64,000 nucleotides of DNA from Molanna angustata (taxonomy: Eukaryota; Arthropoda; Insecta; Trichoptera; Molannidae): NCBI GenBank assembly GCA_963576475.1, contig OY754987.1:3508036-3572035 (forward strand). Reading direction: 5' to 3'. The stretch's first letter is position 1; each line of letters opens with the position of its first letter. Positions 10,560-22,299 of the stretch are shown in pieces. Made by a program: the position numbers and the translations under genes. Below the pieces are notes generated by a model that worked only from the letters and a program-made list of their open reading frames with translations, searched no databases and was not told where the DNA came from.

Positions 10560-13130
10560 TTGACCACATAATGATAAGAACTAAAAAAACATTCAAATCA
10601 CTAATCTACGAATCATCAATTACAGACCACTACACAACTTTTATTAACATAACCCAAACACAACATAAACAAGATACAAACTTACAATACACTAAATTAA
10701 AAATTGACTATGATAGCCTTAAAACAACTCTAGGACTCCAAAATTGGGAGCATATAACCTCAATAACTGATGTGAATTTAGCCTGGAATATCTTTCAAGA
10801 ATATTTACAAAAAGAAATAGGAAAACATATTCAACTCTCATATGTAAATATTCCACATAAAAACAAACCAATTAAACCGTGGATAACCCAAGGAATATTA
10901 AATCCATCCACAAAAGAAATAGATTACACCAGAAATGCATTAAAAATCCACATGACATGATCCTACTTAACCACTACAGAAGATATAGAAATACCTGTTC
11001 CATAATTATTCGTAAAGCAAAGCAAATATACTACACTTCAAAAGTGATTGAAAATAAAAATAATCCCAAAAGAATTTGGGATATTATAAAGGAAATTACA
11101 TGTACAACTAAAACAAAACAATCAAGTATCAAAGAACTCAAGATAAATAATACTAAAACTACCTTTGCCGAAAATCCTAATGATATTGTAAACCATTTTA
11201 ATTCCTTTTTTTCCACTATCGGTTCCAACTTGGCCAAAAATATCAAATTAACAAATCAAAACGACCCCATTGCACAATACAATAATCACTCTACAAATAA
11301 ACTCATTCTTGAAAAGGCCTCATCGGATGAAATAAACAAAGCAATAATAAAAATAAAACCAAACTGTGCTACAGGAATAGACCATCTATCTGAAAAATCA
11401 ATTAAGCTCCTTAACAATGAATTAATAGCTCCGCTTACATATCTAGTTAACTTATCTATAACTAACGGCATCTTCCCAACGTCTATGAAGACCGCAAAAA
11501 TTGTACCCATATTCAAGGATGGAAACAAAGACGAAGTAAATAATTACCGCCCAATAAGTGTACTAAACATTCTCTCTAAAATCATAGAAAGAATCATAAA
11601 AAATCAACTTACAAACTACTTTGACAAAAACAATATCTGGTCAAACAATCAGTATGGTTTTAGAGAAGGAAGGTCTACCTCGGATGCTATTTCTGAAGTC
11701 ACTGGATATATAACTCAGAATGTTGACAAAGGCAATAAAACAATTGGTATATTTTTGGATATTAAAAAGGCCTACTAAACTTTTTACAATATCGCATACT
11801 AAACTTTTTGAAAAAATGGAAAAATTAGGGATTACCGGAAATGAGTTAAAATTATTGAAATGCTATATGACAAACCGAAAACAACTAGTCAAAATTCAAG
11901 ACACTCTGAGTTCGCCTTCCAATATAAACTACGGAATACCTCAAGGAAGCATACTTGGTCCTATCTTATTCCTCATCTACATGAACGACCTATGCAATAT
12001 GAATATAGGAGGACAAATCATAAGTTTTGCAGATGACACTGTGTTGTTATTTAGCGATAAAAACTGGGAATCTACTTACAAAAAAGCAGAAAGTGGGATG
12101 CATCTTATTAAAAACTGGCTAAACTGTAACACACTTACATTAAACAATGACAAAACAGTATACATAACTTTTACCAAAACGGACCAGGGACAACCAAATG
12201 AAAATAGACCACTGAAAATTCATGACTGCAAAGACCAACAAAGTAACTGTATATGTACTGAAATAAAAAAAACTAGACAAACGAAATACTTGGGAATAAC
12301 AATTGACCAATGTTTAAAATGGAAACCCCATATCTCAATTTTAAGCATGAAATTCAAAAATATTAATTTCATTTTTCGCTCCATCAGAAATGTTTTACCG
12401 AAATCTGTCATTAAATTAATGTACTATTCACTTTACCAATCAATAGTAGAATATAGTATTATAGGGTGGGGTGGCACTTACTGAACAAATATAGATTCAA
12501 TAGTTAAAGCCCAAAAATCCGTTTTGAAAATAATATTTAATGTACCTATTCGCACACCCTCAGCCGAACTATTCAAAAAACTTGACATCCTAGACATACC
12601 ACAGTTATATGCTAAAAACATTTGCACTTATATCTATTCACACCTTAACGACTTCCAATCGACCCAAACTACACGTCAGACTAGACAGACTAGACAAGCA
12701 AATACATATACAGATACCGAGAACCAAATCGACTTATGGACAAAGAAATTTTCATTTCCTTGGAGTAAAAATTTTCAATTTGCTTCCAATTGAATTGAAG
12801 AAAAATACAAATATAAACAGCTTTAAATGTGGATTAAAGAAGTGGATAAAAAAACAGACAAGACAGTGACAAATAAACAACTCTACGTTAACATACAATG
12901 ACACACACGCACACCTAAACAATATACCTATATAATTATAAGCTGCTTCAGAACAGGTTTTTAACCTAGTGAAGCAGTTTACATTCCGCATCTAGTTCTT
13001 AAGGATCTTTTTTTTTGTAAAAATATTGTATTGTTAAACTTTGATGTGTACCTGTATATTATTTCTTATGTTACAAATAAAAAAAAAAAAAAAATAAATA
13101 AAATAAAAAAAATAAAAAAAAAAAAAAAAA
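10560..13130 (+). pseudogene. 5'-truncated LINE with endonuclease remnant, RT and poly(A), broken
   Basis: The reading begins at the end of an APE endonuclease (SSITDHYTTF, the SDH-type motif) at 10571-10960, shifts frame to 10879-11778 (linker plus RT: NNYRPISVLNILSKIIERII, YGFREGRSTSDA, FLDIKKAY then stop), and shifts again to 11720-12484 (GIPQGSILGPILFLIYMNDL and catalytic FADDT). It ends with a C-terminal part at 12524-12869. Stops and frameshifts make it inactive. The tail at 13076-13130 is A-rich. ORF1 and most of the endonuclease are missing. It belongs to the Jockey/CR1 group by motif; the exact clade is unsure. It lies between the two arms of a palindrome. Confidence 0.8.
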
Positions 13131-13229
13131 CCTCTCACCTGAGGAAGATAACGGAGGTTATCGAAACATGTTGTGTTTTAAAAAATATAACTAGTGAAAA
13201 TCAAACAAAGTTTACTAATTTATTTTAAA
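13131..13229 (+). repeat. Right arm of 99-bp palindrome, hammerhead-bearing
   Basis: Exact reverse complement of 10433-10531. It begins directly at the end of the LINE poly(A) tract with CCTCTCACCTGAGGAAG. The perfect arm identity means the palindrome is young or homogenised. Confidence 0.9.
13136..13175 (+). ncRNA. Hammerhead ribozyme-like motif (right arm)
   Basis: The core C-U-G-A-N-G-A is at 13139-13145 (CTGAGGA). Stem II is GATAAC 13147-13152 with GTTATC 13157-13162 and loop GGAG. GAAA is at 13163-13166. Stem III is the two pairs AC/GT with loop AT, and the cleavage triplet GTT is at 13170-13172. Stem I starts CAC 13136-13138 with GTG 13173-13175. One extra A (13146) lies between the core and stem II, which may weaken activity. 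Architecture matches the minimal type I hammerheads of Penelope-like elements. Confidence 0.5.
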
Positions 13230-13236
13230 CTAGCTT

Positions 13237-14010
13237 TTATGTCCCGCCGTTGGCCAAGAATGTAAAATTGTGAAAGAAAAAGCAATCGTTTTTATAATAT
13301 TGTCACCCAATTATTTTGCAATATCAGACTATGAAAAGTGGTTTGAAATTTGATTGAGTTTAAGTATTGTAAAATGTTCAAGTGATGGCCACAACCCATT
13401 CTTTTTTATATATTGCTATAAAGTGTGAATGAAGTATAATATTTATACAATTTCTGCTCGCATGGACTATGCGTAATGGTTTTAAATATGACTGTTTATC
13501 AACGTTGTAAAGAGATTGGTTTGGCCACAACCCCCATTTTTAAATATTATCATCGAAAACAAATTGTAATGTGTACCTATTGAAAATTTAGTAATTTTGG
13601 GTGTTGGGATGTGGTTAAAATTTGATTAAACAAACGTAGGTACTGAAAAGATCTAGTATTGGTCACATCCCATTCGTTTTTATATTTTTTCATCAAGTGT
13701 GCATTATATTTTTGCTCAATTTGACTGAAAGTCTTCATTAACGAAGAAGAAGAAGACTTGAACTATTGTAAATAGTTTTTAATTTGAATATAAATGTTGT
13801 GAAGAGTTCAGTAATGGCCACAACCCCCATTCTTTAAATATTAGGTGTTGAAAATTATTCAAAATAGGATGATATAAATGGTTTAAATTTAATTAAACAA
13901 AAGTATTGAAAAGATTCTAGTGCAGGTTATATCGTCACATCCCATATCCCATTCATTTCATATGTATTTTCATCAAGTGTGCATATCGTTAATAATATTT
14001 CTGCACAATA
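13237..14010. repeat. Degenerate tandem array, about 120-150 bp unit
   Basis: A core of GGCCACAACCC or GGTCACATCCC recurs near 13387, 13522, 13660, 13815 and 13934, each followed by a T-rich CATT..TTTTATAT stretch and, in alternate units, CATCAAGTGTGCAT. Related single copies occur in family F at 21.27 and 49.90 kb. No coding signal. Confidence 0.65.
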
Positions 14011-14012
14011 GA

Positions 14013-14498
14013 CTATTAGACTTAAAACTAACCCAAAAGACTAAATAAAAAAGAGAAAAATAAGTATAAGACTATAAGAAATAGTTTGTATAAAAATCTA
14101 TTTCAATGGTCTACATAAAATAAGTAAAAATACATATACCTAATAGAAGAATTAGACTATTGGAAATAGATTGTATAAAAGCTCACCCAAAGGTCTACAA
14201 AAAAGAAGAAGAAGAATATTTAGACTATTGGAAATAGTTTGTATAAATACTGACCAAAAGGTCTACATAAAAGAAAATGAATAAGACTATTGGAAATAGT
14301 TTGTATTAAAACTCTCCCAAAAGTCTACGTACTTAAATGAAGAAGAATAATAATTAGACTAAAGGAAATAATTTTTATAAAAAAATGACCCAAATGTATA
14401 CATAAAAGAAGAAGAAGATGATTTAGACAATAGGAAATAGTTTGTATAAAAACTGCCCTAAAGGTCTACATAAAATTAAGAAGAAAAAGAATTAGACT
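14013..14498. repeat. Minisatellite, about 68-bp unit, about 7 copies
   Basis: The unit runs GACTATTGGAAATAGTTTG, TATAAAAACT, CCAAAGGTCTACATAAAA and a GAAGAAGAA run. Copies start near 14013, 14073, 14152, 14219, 14285, 14356 and 14425 with substitutions. The GAAGAA element resembles the tails of LINEs elsewhere in this window, suggesting expansion from a LINE 3' end. Confidence 0.75.
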
Positions 14499-14502
14499 CC
14501 AG

Positions 14503-14665
14503 GACCCGCCGCTTCAGGCCCTTCAGTACCTCCCGTCCCTTTAATCCCTCATTACGTCCCTTCCCATCAGGCCCTTCAGTACCTTCCGTCCCTTCAGGCA
14601 GTTTTATACCTCCCGTCCCTTCAGGCCCTTTAGTGCCTCCCTTCCCTTCATTACATCCCGTCCCA
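14503..14665. repeat. GC-rich short minisatellite (CCCGTCCCTTCAGGCCCTT)
   Basis: Units of roughly 17-35 bp built from TCCCGTCCCTTCAGGCCCTT and CAGTACC recur about eight times. It is strikingly C-rich on the plus strand compared with flanking AT-rich DNA. No coding role seen. Confidence 0.75.
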
Positions 14666-14669
14666 TCAG

Positions 14670-15312
14670 TCGGTTAGGAAAAGTTTAAATCCAGAAACCA
14701 TCCTGGAAGAACCGCGAAGAGATGAAAGAACCTTCTTTTCCCAGGATGCTCTACTTAATAGGTAAAATGACTAAATACACGAAGAAGAAGAAAAAAGTTT
14801 AAACCCAGATACCTGCGAAGAGATGGAAGGACAGTTGGACCTTCTTCTCCCAGGATTCTCCAACTTCATAGGTAAAATGAGCAAAAATACATGATGAAGA
14901 AGAAGAAGAAGAAATAAGTTTAAATCCAGATACCTGCGAAGAGATGGAAGGAAAATTGGACATTCTTCTCCCAGGTTAGTCCACCTTCAAAGGTAAAATG
15001 ACCAAATAGACGATGAAGAAGAAGAAGAAAAAAGTTTAAATCCAGAAACCTGCGAAGAGATGGAAGGAAAATTGGACCTTCATCTCCCAGGATAGTTCAT
15101 CTTCATAGGTAAGATGACCAAGTACACGTTGAAGAAAAAGAAGAAAAAAGTTTATATGCAGAACCCGTCCTGGAAGACCTGTGAAGAGATGGAGGGACAG
15201 TCGGACCTTCTTTTCCCAGGATACTCCCCCTTCATAGGTAAAACGACCAAATACACGAAGAAGAAGAAGAATAAGAAAAAAGTTTAAATCCAAAAACCAT
15301 CCTGGGCATACG
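14670..15312. repeat. Minisatellite, about 118-bp unit, about 6 copies
   Basis: Each unit reads AAAAGTTTAAATCCAGAAAC, CTGCGAAGAGATGGAAGGAC, CTTCTTCTCCCAGGAT, TTCATAGGTAAAATGACCAA, ATACACGAAGAAGAAG. Six diverged copies lie in tandem. The minus-strand open frame across 15036-15320 is a by-product of the period. Confidence 0.8.
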
Positions 15313-15314
15313 CT

Positions 15315-16190
15315 CGACAATTCACCAAAGTTTCATTATAATCGGACAAACGGTTGATAAATAAATAAATAAAATAATTTTCCTATAGGAAATCAGTATA
15401 GGTATATTATTGTTGATTTGTAAGTAAATAGTATTAGGTAGGTACCTACCTACAACAACCTTCTAAATAAATTCGATTCCTAACAAATTTTATTTGAATA
15501 TCACATTCTTTCTGTAGCCATGGAAACGATTCGAACACATAAGTAATATCGAATGGTTCGGATACATTTTTTGAATATGTAGGTACCTACATTGGTTTGT
15601 TCGATGCCATAAAAATGAAAATTGTCAGAAAAATCAAATATTATTTACAAATTATGCAATTTTATTATGCCTATATCTTTACTAATAAATAACACATTTT
15701 TACAATATATGTCTTAAAACTTGCCGTAATGTCTTGTGTTTCATTTTATTATTTCATAATTACATTTATTTCAAAGGTTTATTATTTTCAAGAACATATT
15801 CATTCGGTGGGAAAATGAAATATTGTATGAAAAGATATTAAAATGGCGGCGTTTATGTACAAAAGGCTTACTTTAAAAATAAGTTAAACATTATAATTAT
15901 ACCAAATATTCACCATGTTTTTCACTTAAACGCTAAGTTATACTTCAAAATATATTTTTTTTGTGTAAATACCTACTTCTAACTTTTAAACTAACAGATA
16001 TTTGCGTGCAAAATGTACACTTTTTTGGCAGATATGACTTGGAAAATTTTGTATGAAAAAAATAATTATTTAAATATTTTTAAAATTCAGCATTTTTATC
16101 GCATTCTTTTTAGCGTGACACTGCATCAGGTATACTGGTACATGTTCGCACTTAAATTAGATTTTTAGATGCTCTTGGTTTTTCAGAAGG
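15315..16190. other. AT-rich stretch without recognised gene
   Basis: No coding or RNA gene recognised. A TAGGTAGGTACCTACCTAC palindromic run lies near 15435-15453. Confidence 0.4.
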
Positions 16191-16197
16191 CGTGAGA

Positions 16198-16237
16198 CAA
16201 ACACACACACACACACACATACACACACACATACACT
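16198..16237. repeat. (AC)n microsatellite
   Basis: About 40 bp of AC dinucleotide with two interruptions (ACAT). Purely simple sequence. Confidence 0.9.
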
Positions 16238-16266
16238 AACATTTTGATTGCTTTATTACTTTAGAT

Positions 16267-16985
16267 TATAACAAATTATTTAATATTTTAAGATATTTGA
16301 TTTTCTATACAACACTTGTACCTATGTATGTATGTCAAGATAGGATAGTATGGAGGTCAGTCCTTTGATCCTACGCAGAATATGAAAACAGCATGATGGT
16401 ATGTATGTATGTATGTTTGGAGATTAGTATCAAATAATTAAGTTTTCTTAGATATTGTGTGTAGGCGATTGCCATACAAATTGTATGAAGAAATGTCGTC
16501 ACTAAATTCAATTGTTATAAAAATTGTTAAAAAAAGTTTGAGTTAATTTTCTATAAAAAAATTTTTATAGAAAATTAAATTATCTAGTTGGGGTGTTTCG
16601 GCTTTTTTCGATATTTTTAAAATATTTGGAAATATAGGCAGTTAAACTCATAAATTTATCATAAAAAAAAATATTTTTCTTAATAAAAAATGTTTGAGAA
16701 ACCCTGGAATTTTTTTGAAAATATCAATTTGAGATTTTGTATTTTTCTATGTTTATACCAATTTTCAGCGTTATAGCTTTTATGGTTTCTGAGATATATG
16801 GAAAAATAAAGTAAAAATTCAAAAGTTGATAACCCCTGACTGAAACAAAAATTCAAAACTCTGAGTATAAAAGTTTTGTAGGCCTATAACTTTTTATATA
16901 TTCTGAAATTTTGGGCTCTGTAAATTGAGCGGATCAAAAGTTACGTTTTCTATAGAGAATAACGACTAATGTGAATTGTTTCCGG
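16267..16985 (+). repeat. Interspersed family D, long copy
   Basis: It carries the middle and distal landmarks of family D in order: TAGTATGGAGGTCAGTCC, ATGATGGTATGTATGTATG, GCCATACAAATTGTATGAAG, TTATCTAGTTGGGGTG, GCAGTTAAACTCATAAATT, GAGATTTTGTATTTTTCTAT and AAAAGTTGATAACCCCTGAC. The left TIR is missing. Non-coding. Confidence 0.7.
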
Positions 16986-17294
16986 ATTTATTTGTCGAAA
17001 AAAACAAATTGTTTATAAATATTTAGATAACAGTTATCTAGGATGTGTTGAAACGTATGGAAAACTGCAATATATTGCCAACCAAAACGTCAAACGCGCG
17101 ATATTCCATGACTCACTTTTTGCGCGCGTATTAAATTGAAGTAGGTACCTACTACATCTTGTATATTACATGAAAATCTGTGGATTCTACTCTTTTCTAT
17201 GACATTTGAGAAATCTTCAGTACAATCAAACATTGGTATATGAGACAATTTTAGGATGATTTTGTCACAAATATGATATGTCAGCATTTGTGGC

Positions 17295-17412
17295 TGGTGG
17301 AGACATAGATTTTGATTTTCAGTCTGGATCTTTGAGACGATTAACACCACAAAACTCCAGAATGTGTTTGTGAATTTTGTTATTGGGCGCGTATTAAATT
17401 GTTATGACATAT
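17295..17412 (+). repeat. SINE family E, 5'-truncated copy
   Basis: It reads GGTGGAGACATAGATTTTGA, TTTTCAGTCTGGATCTTTGA and GACGATTAACACCAC, then a diverged 3' part. The tRNA head is missing. Confidence 0.6.
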
Positions 17413-17867
17413 TATATACTGCTTCTATCAAGTTGGCAAGAACCAATACACAACAAGATAATTATAAAATAAATTGGTATTTAAGACATTTTTAGATTTG
17501 ATAGAAAATTATTACTCTTTGAATGGATTCAACTAGGTATCAACTATGAAAATTGTTCCGTTAAATATACAATTTTCTCGCACGAAACGTTCCCAGCTTC
17601 GTACAAATTCGACTTGAATATTATTATGTAAACGAATTTATGTGAACGTTCGTATAGGGGTGCAAAACTCTTTAAATTATGGGGTGTTCTTATTTGATTT
17701 AGGTATATTTACTTAACTTCAATCTCGTCACATCGCAAATATCACTTTTATTCGAATAGTGAAAACATTTTTGTATTAAAAATTGTATTTATTTATTTAT
17801 TTACTTATTTACTTTTTGTACATATTATAAACAAATATAATGCACTCTGGTTAGTTGACATTTCTTT

Positions 17868-18181
17868 CGAATATATATTTTTAATTGCATATACGCAAAC
17901 ATTGGATTTTTTCCCTGTCGGGAGTCAAATGATATTTTTATTGACAATAACATCACAATAGAGAGGGAGATGGGATATTATAAAAGAACCAGGAACTCAG
18001 GCACCTACAGGGCTTATGACCTGTCATCGGCTGGTTTACGTGATCACTTTATGCGCTTGCGTATAAAGTGATCACGTAAACCAGCAAGCCCATAAGCCCT
18101 GTAGGTGCCTGAGTTCCTGGTTCTTTTATAATATCCCAGCTTCGTCTCTATCGACATATTATTGTCAATAAAAATGACATT
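17868..18181. mobile_element. MITE family A, compact fold-back copy
   Basis: Two long arms meet with almost no spacer. Left landmarks are TTGCATATACGCAAACATTG, TCCCTGTCGGGAGTCAAATG, AAGAACCAGGAACTCAGGCA, CCTACAGGGCTTATGACCTG and GGTTTACGTGATCACTTTAT; the right arm from 18062 repeats them inverted to TTGTCAATAAAAATGACAT. The right arm lacks the CGATGACAGGT word and differs slightly, so the arms have diverged. Non-coding. It is the most compact of six family members in the window. Confidence 0.85.
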
Positions 18182-18231
18182 TATTTCAACCAATCATAAT
18201 ATTATAGTGTCAGAATTATATATGTACATAA

Positions 18232-18366
18232 ATACATACCATCACGCCATGTCCCTTACGGGGTAAGCAGAGAGAATCGAGCGCCATACTTCTCTATTTT
18301 TGCACACATTTCTGGCTTCCTTTACATCCATGCATCGTCTCATACATGCTCGTTGATTGTTCAAAC
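18232..18366 (-). pseudogene. LINE 3' end, minus strand, short fragment
   Basis: The minus strand encodes the family's C-terminal motif ...MRRCMDV-...-SAY-V-D-A ending at ATCACGCCATGTCCCTTACG on the plus strand. The same end appears at 23.8, 35.88 and 58.32 kb. Only about 130 bp are retained here. Confidence 0.6.
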
Positions 18367-18449
18367 TTTTTATTTATTTTATTTTATTTTATTTTATTTG
18401 GAAACATAACAGCTTTTGTATATAAAATATAATCCATTTAATAATTAAT

Positions 18450-20160
18450 TAATAAGAAGCCTATTATAATGTTTCACAGAGTATACAAATACATTTACGT
18501 CTAATTGATCATGAAGGGTTTAGGAATGGGGTATGGTTAGGAAACTGGGAATTGAGGAATGAAATGGGAGAAGGAAGAGAGGGAAAGGACAGTTTCCCTA
18601 ACCGATGCTTGTAGGCGCATTAAGAATTTGCTTAAATGCTTGTAGGGATAGATTAAATAGAACTGGCTGGGGGCTAAGATTATTATAGTAATTACAGCAG
18701 CGGTTGATAAAACTGTTTTGATCGTAATTAGTTCTTGACAAAGGTGTGTAGAATAGATTATGGTGACGCGATGTTCTAGAAGGGCAGTTAAAAGGTATTT
18801 TTCCAACAAGATAAGGACTATCGACCAGATTATTTAATGTTTTATGAAGAAAAAGGATATCTGTATTTTTCCTTCGTTTTTCCAAAGAAAGTAATTTGTG
18901 CTCCCTTAAGGATTGATCGTATGTGTAATTGTATATTTTTGTTTACGGAAGTTTAGGGATTTGACAAACTTCCTTTGGATTTTTTCGATACGATCTATAT
19001 GTATATTGTAGTTAGGGCTCCACACGGTTGAAGCGAACTCTAGGTGGCTTCTAACAAAAGCATTATAAAGAAGAATAAGGGAACTAGTGCGTTTAAAGGA
19101 TTTCGTACATCTAAGTATAAAGCCCAGATTCCTAAAGCTCTTGTTCACAATGCTATCAATGTGAGGAATGAATGAGAGTTGACTGTCAATGATAACACCC
19201 AGGTCCCTTGCTTGAAGTTTTGTTGATAAGGAAGTATTGTTGATGTTAAAGTTGTAGACAATCGGTTGTTTTTTCCATCAGAAAGATATAGAGAAGCATT
19301 TATTGACATTTAAATATAGTTGATTACGTTCACAATAATTAATGAGATTATTTAGATCATGCTGTAGAAGCAGACAATCTTCTTCTTCTTCTTCTTCAGC
19401 CAGTTTTCATCTATTCTTGGACATAGGCCTCCCCTTTGATCCTCAGATGAGGATATTGTTTTAAAAAGTTTACTATCATCGGCAAAAAGAAGAACTTCCG
19501 AGTCTGAGATACAGTTTGTTATGTCATTAATATAGATTAGGAAGAGCAATGGACCTAGGTGGGAACCCTGAGGTACGCCAGAAGGAATAGGCGAGAAGCA
19601 CGATTGATAGCCCTTAACTGCTACAGCTTGAGATCTGTTTGTTATATATGACTTCATCCATCTATATAAATCGCCACGAATACCAAAAGACCATTGTTTA
19701 TTTAGAAGAATAACATGGTTTATTTTATCAAACGCTTTGGCAAAATCGATATACATATATTGTATCTAATTGTTTATTATCGGACAATGCGGAGTAAGTT
19801 TTGTTAGAGAATTCAAGCAAATTAGTTTCTACGCACCTTTTGCTGAGAAATCCATGTTGTTTAACGCTTATGGATGACCGAACAACAGGACTTATTTCAT
19901 CAACAATAATTTTTTCAAGTATTTTACTGAAAATACAAAGATTCGATATAGGCCTGTAATTTTCGATATTAGAGTTATCTCCACTTTTATAAATTGGGGT
20001 AATAAGAGCTTTTTTCCATATTATTGGCATAATACCTTTACTCAGTGATCGTTGAAAAAGTAGGAATAAGGGAAAACATAATTCATTGTTTGATCATGTG
20101 GGGAGATATTCTATCTATGCCTGCTCCTTTGTTAATATTGACTTTAATAAGATGATTATA
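18450..20160 (-). pseudogene. Jockey/CR1-group LINE, RT and C-terminus, frameshifted
   Basis: Minus-strand blocks in order are RT fingers (20030-19728: ALITPIYKSGDNSNIENYRP, ISNLCIFSKILEKI), palm (19756-19352: IDFAKAFDKINHVILLNKQ, SGVPQGSHLGPLLFLIYIND, catalytic LFADDS), post-RT (19148-18906: LVRSHLEFASTVWSPNY-type) and C-terminus (18885-18598: NTDILFLHKTLNNLVDSP). The blocks lie in different frames, so the copy is dead. A foreign LINE end (19368-19440) interrupts the region after FADD. Endonuclease and ORF1 are missing. Confidence 0.8.
19368..19440 (-). repeat. LINE 3' tail inserted in older LINE
   Basis: On the minus strand it reads GAGGCCTATGTCCAAGAATA, GATGAAAACTGGCTG and then five GAA units. 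This is a typical insect LINE 3' end with a GAAGAAGAA tail. It interrupts the RT-region coding order of the host LINE. Confidence 0.6.
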
Positions 20161-20214
20161 TACTATACTAAGGCTGATATAAACATTCGTTAATAACAAA
20201 TTCGTTAATAATAA

Positions 20215-20433
20215 ATTTATGTTTCTTTCTTTCAAAATATTTTGGGGATTGAGGAGGCAAGCCCCTCTGGCTTGCCTATATAAATCCCCACCAACGACGA
20301 GCCAAGACAGTTCTCATTTAACATTCTCGCGGGCCAGTCATTTCCAATAAATAATATAACTCAATCAGCAGTTATAATATCTTCCCACTATAGGTACGTC
20401 GACACATAATATCCATAGTGGTGACCCCGACGT
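20215..20433 (+). mobile_element. LTR remnant with TATA box and primer-site-like junction
   Basis: A TATATAAAT box at 20277-20285 is followed by an insect initiator-like CAGTTCTC, AATAAATAATATAACTCAA and an end reading CACATAATATCCATAGTGG, then TGACCCCGACGTG. The last word resembles the LTR/primer-binding junction common in insect Gypsy-type elements; the tRNA was not identified. No gag or pol follows, so this is probably a solo or truncated LTR. Confidence 0.5.
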
Positions 20434-20461
20434 GTCACCACTATGGATATTATGTGTCGAC
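20398..20461. repeat. 28-bp perfect hairpin at LTR end
   Basis: Arms 20398-20425 and 20434-20461 are exact complements (GTCGACACATAATATCCATA at the start of the left arm) with the 8-nt loop CCCGACGT. The left arm is the end of the LTR-like region plus the start of its primer-site-like word; the right arm is the same sequence inverted. Confidence 0.9.
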
Positions 20462-20869
20462 GATAATGAACTACGATGCTAAAAAACTTAAAATCTTCGA
20501 CATTTCCTAATTTTCTTTCAGGGTTTGCCTAGTCCGAAGGTTCTAGGTATGCCACTGAAGCAACAGACATCAAATTAAAGGACACGGGGATGTCTAGCTT
20601 ACGATGATGAATATAGGTTCAGGAATATGTTTATGAATTTTCAAAAATTTAACAATATATGGCTTTTCTATACTACGTTCAAAAGTAGCTCAACCCTGGC
20701 TTTTCCAAACTCCTCTCACAAGTGTTATTCAAAGGAAATCGAATAAATTATTCATATTATTGATATTTCGTCTGAGGAACTTTAAAGTTTTCCGTCATAT
20801 GAGAAGATAGCGCCTTCTCATAAGAGAAAGGAAACGTTTTTTTACTTCTCACTAACCCTAGGGAATACA

Positions 20870-21400
20870 GTGGAGAGGAATGATTTCGCAATTTTTAAGG
20901 CTAATTTTTTATTGCAGATTATCAACTAGTATCATGCTGAGATTGTATTCTGAAAGTTTCATCACAATGTATCTGTGTGTGTGTGTGTGCTATGTGCAGT
21001 GTGCTTTGTGGTATGTACGGCGTGTTTATTTTACTTTATCGATTATAGACTAAAGTATTCATTCGATTATTTTCAAATTTCGCAAATATGTATATCTAAT
21101 ACCCGTTAAGACCCCATTAGATTTTGAAGGATATCTGAATAGTGCTTCTCATTTTTTTAAATATTTTTTTTAAAAAACACATTTAACAAACTCATTTCAT
21201 GAAAATGCTGAATATTTTCCATACAAAATTTTAATTAACTTTATAGAATGACTTATAAGAAAAGAGTTTAGCGTTGGCCACAACCCACTCGTTTTAATAT
21301 ATAAAGTATTATATAAAATTTAATCTAAATGTTTATTTTATGTTATTAATTAAACGTTTGTATGGCTACATTTAAAGGTATGAGGCATAGAATAGTGCTT
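20870..21400 (+). repeat. Interspersed family F, copy 1
   Basis: Landmarks are GATTTCGCAATTTTTAAGG, ACTAGTATCATGCTGAGATT, GAAAGTTTCATCACAATG, GTGTTTATTTTACTTTATCG, TTTTGAAGGATATCTGAATA and GGCCACAACCCACTCG. The copy at 49.26-49.94 kb has the same order with a SINE inserted. A short (TG)n lies near 20974-20989. No coding capacity. Confidence 0.65.
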
Positions 21401-21792
21401 CCACGCTTTTCTGTTATAATAATCTTTTTTTTGATATTCTGCTAGGGCCGGGTGTTCGATAATAAATCAGGAAACAAATATGTCTCACAAAGCTCGGCGA
21501 TGAGGTTCACCTCCTTCTGAATACTGCCTTATTAGTTGAGATGTGACTGATGTGTGATGATCGATGTAGCACTCATGTGTCCTGCTTCCTTTAATATAGC
21601 AATGCACACGCGCGCGCCTGCTGCTGGTCACCCCACATTGTGATGCTATGTATGTATGTAAAATTTACTGTTTATAACTGGAACTTTTTATGTAATCAAG
21701 AGACCTCTATAATTTCTACTTAAACGCGATAAGATATTATAAGATTATTTATATTCTTTTTTTTTGTATCGTCGAACCGACTCGTCTAATGT

Positions 21793-22107
<315 letters not shown>

Positions 22108-22299
22108 TAAATTGGAACTATTGGGTGAACTACTACCATTTGAAAAATTGATGATGCGTTTGTTGCATTTTATTTTGCTCATTTAAATAATTTACAATTT
22201 ACGCATTGATCTGCTTATTCTTTTGAGGAAGTGTATAATGGTAATAATAATAATTGAGTGATATTATTTGTAGTGCTTAATTGTTATTAATATCATGAG

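Noticed and set aside
15036..15320. Minus-strand 94-aa ORF
   Set aside because: Falls in the 118-bp minisatellite; the repeated peptide pattern follows the DNA period.
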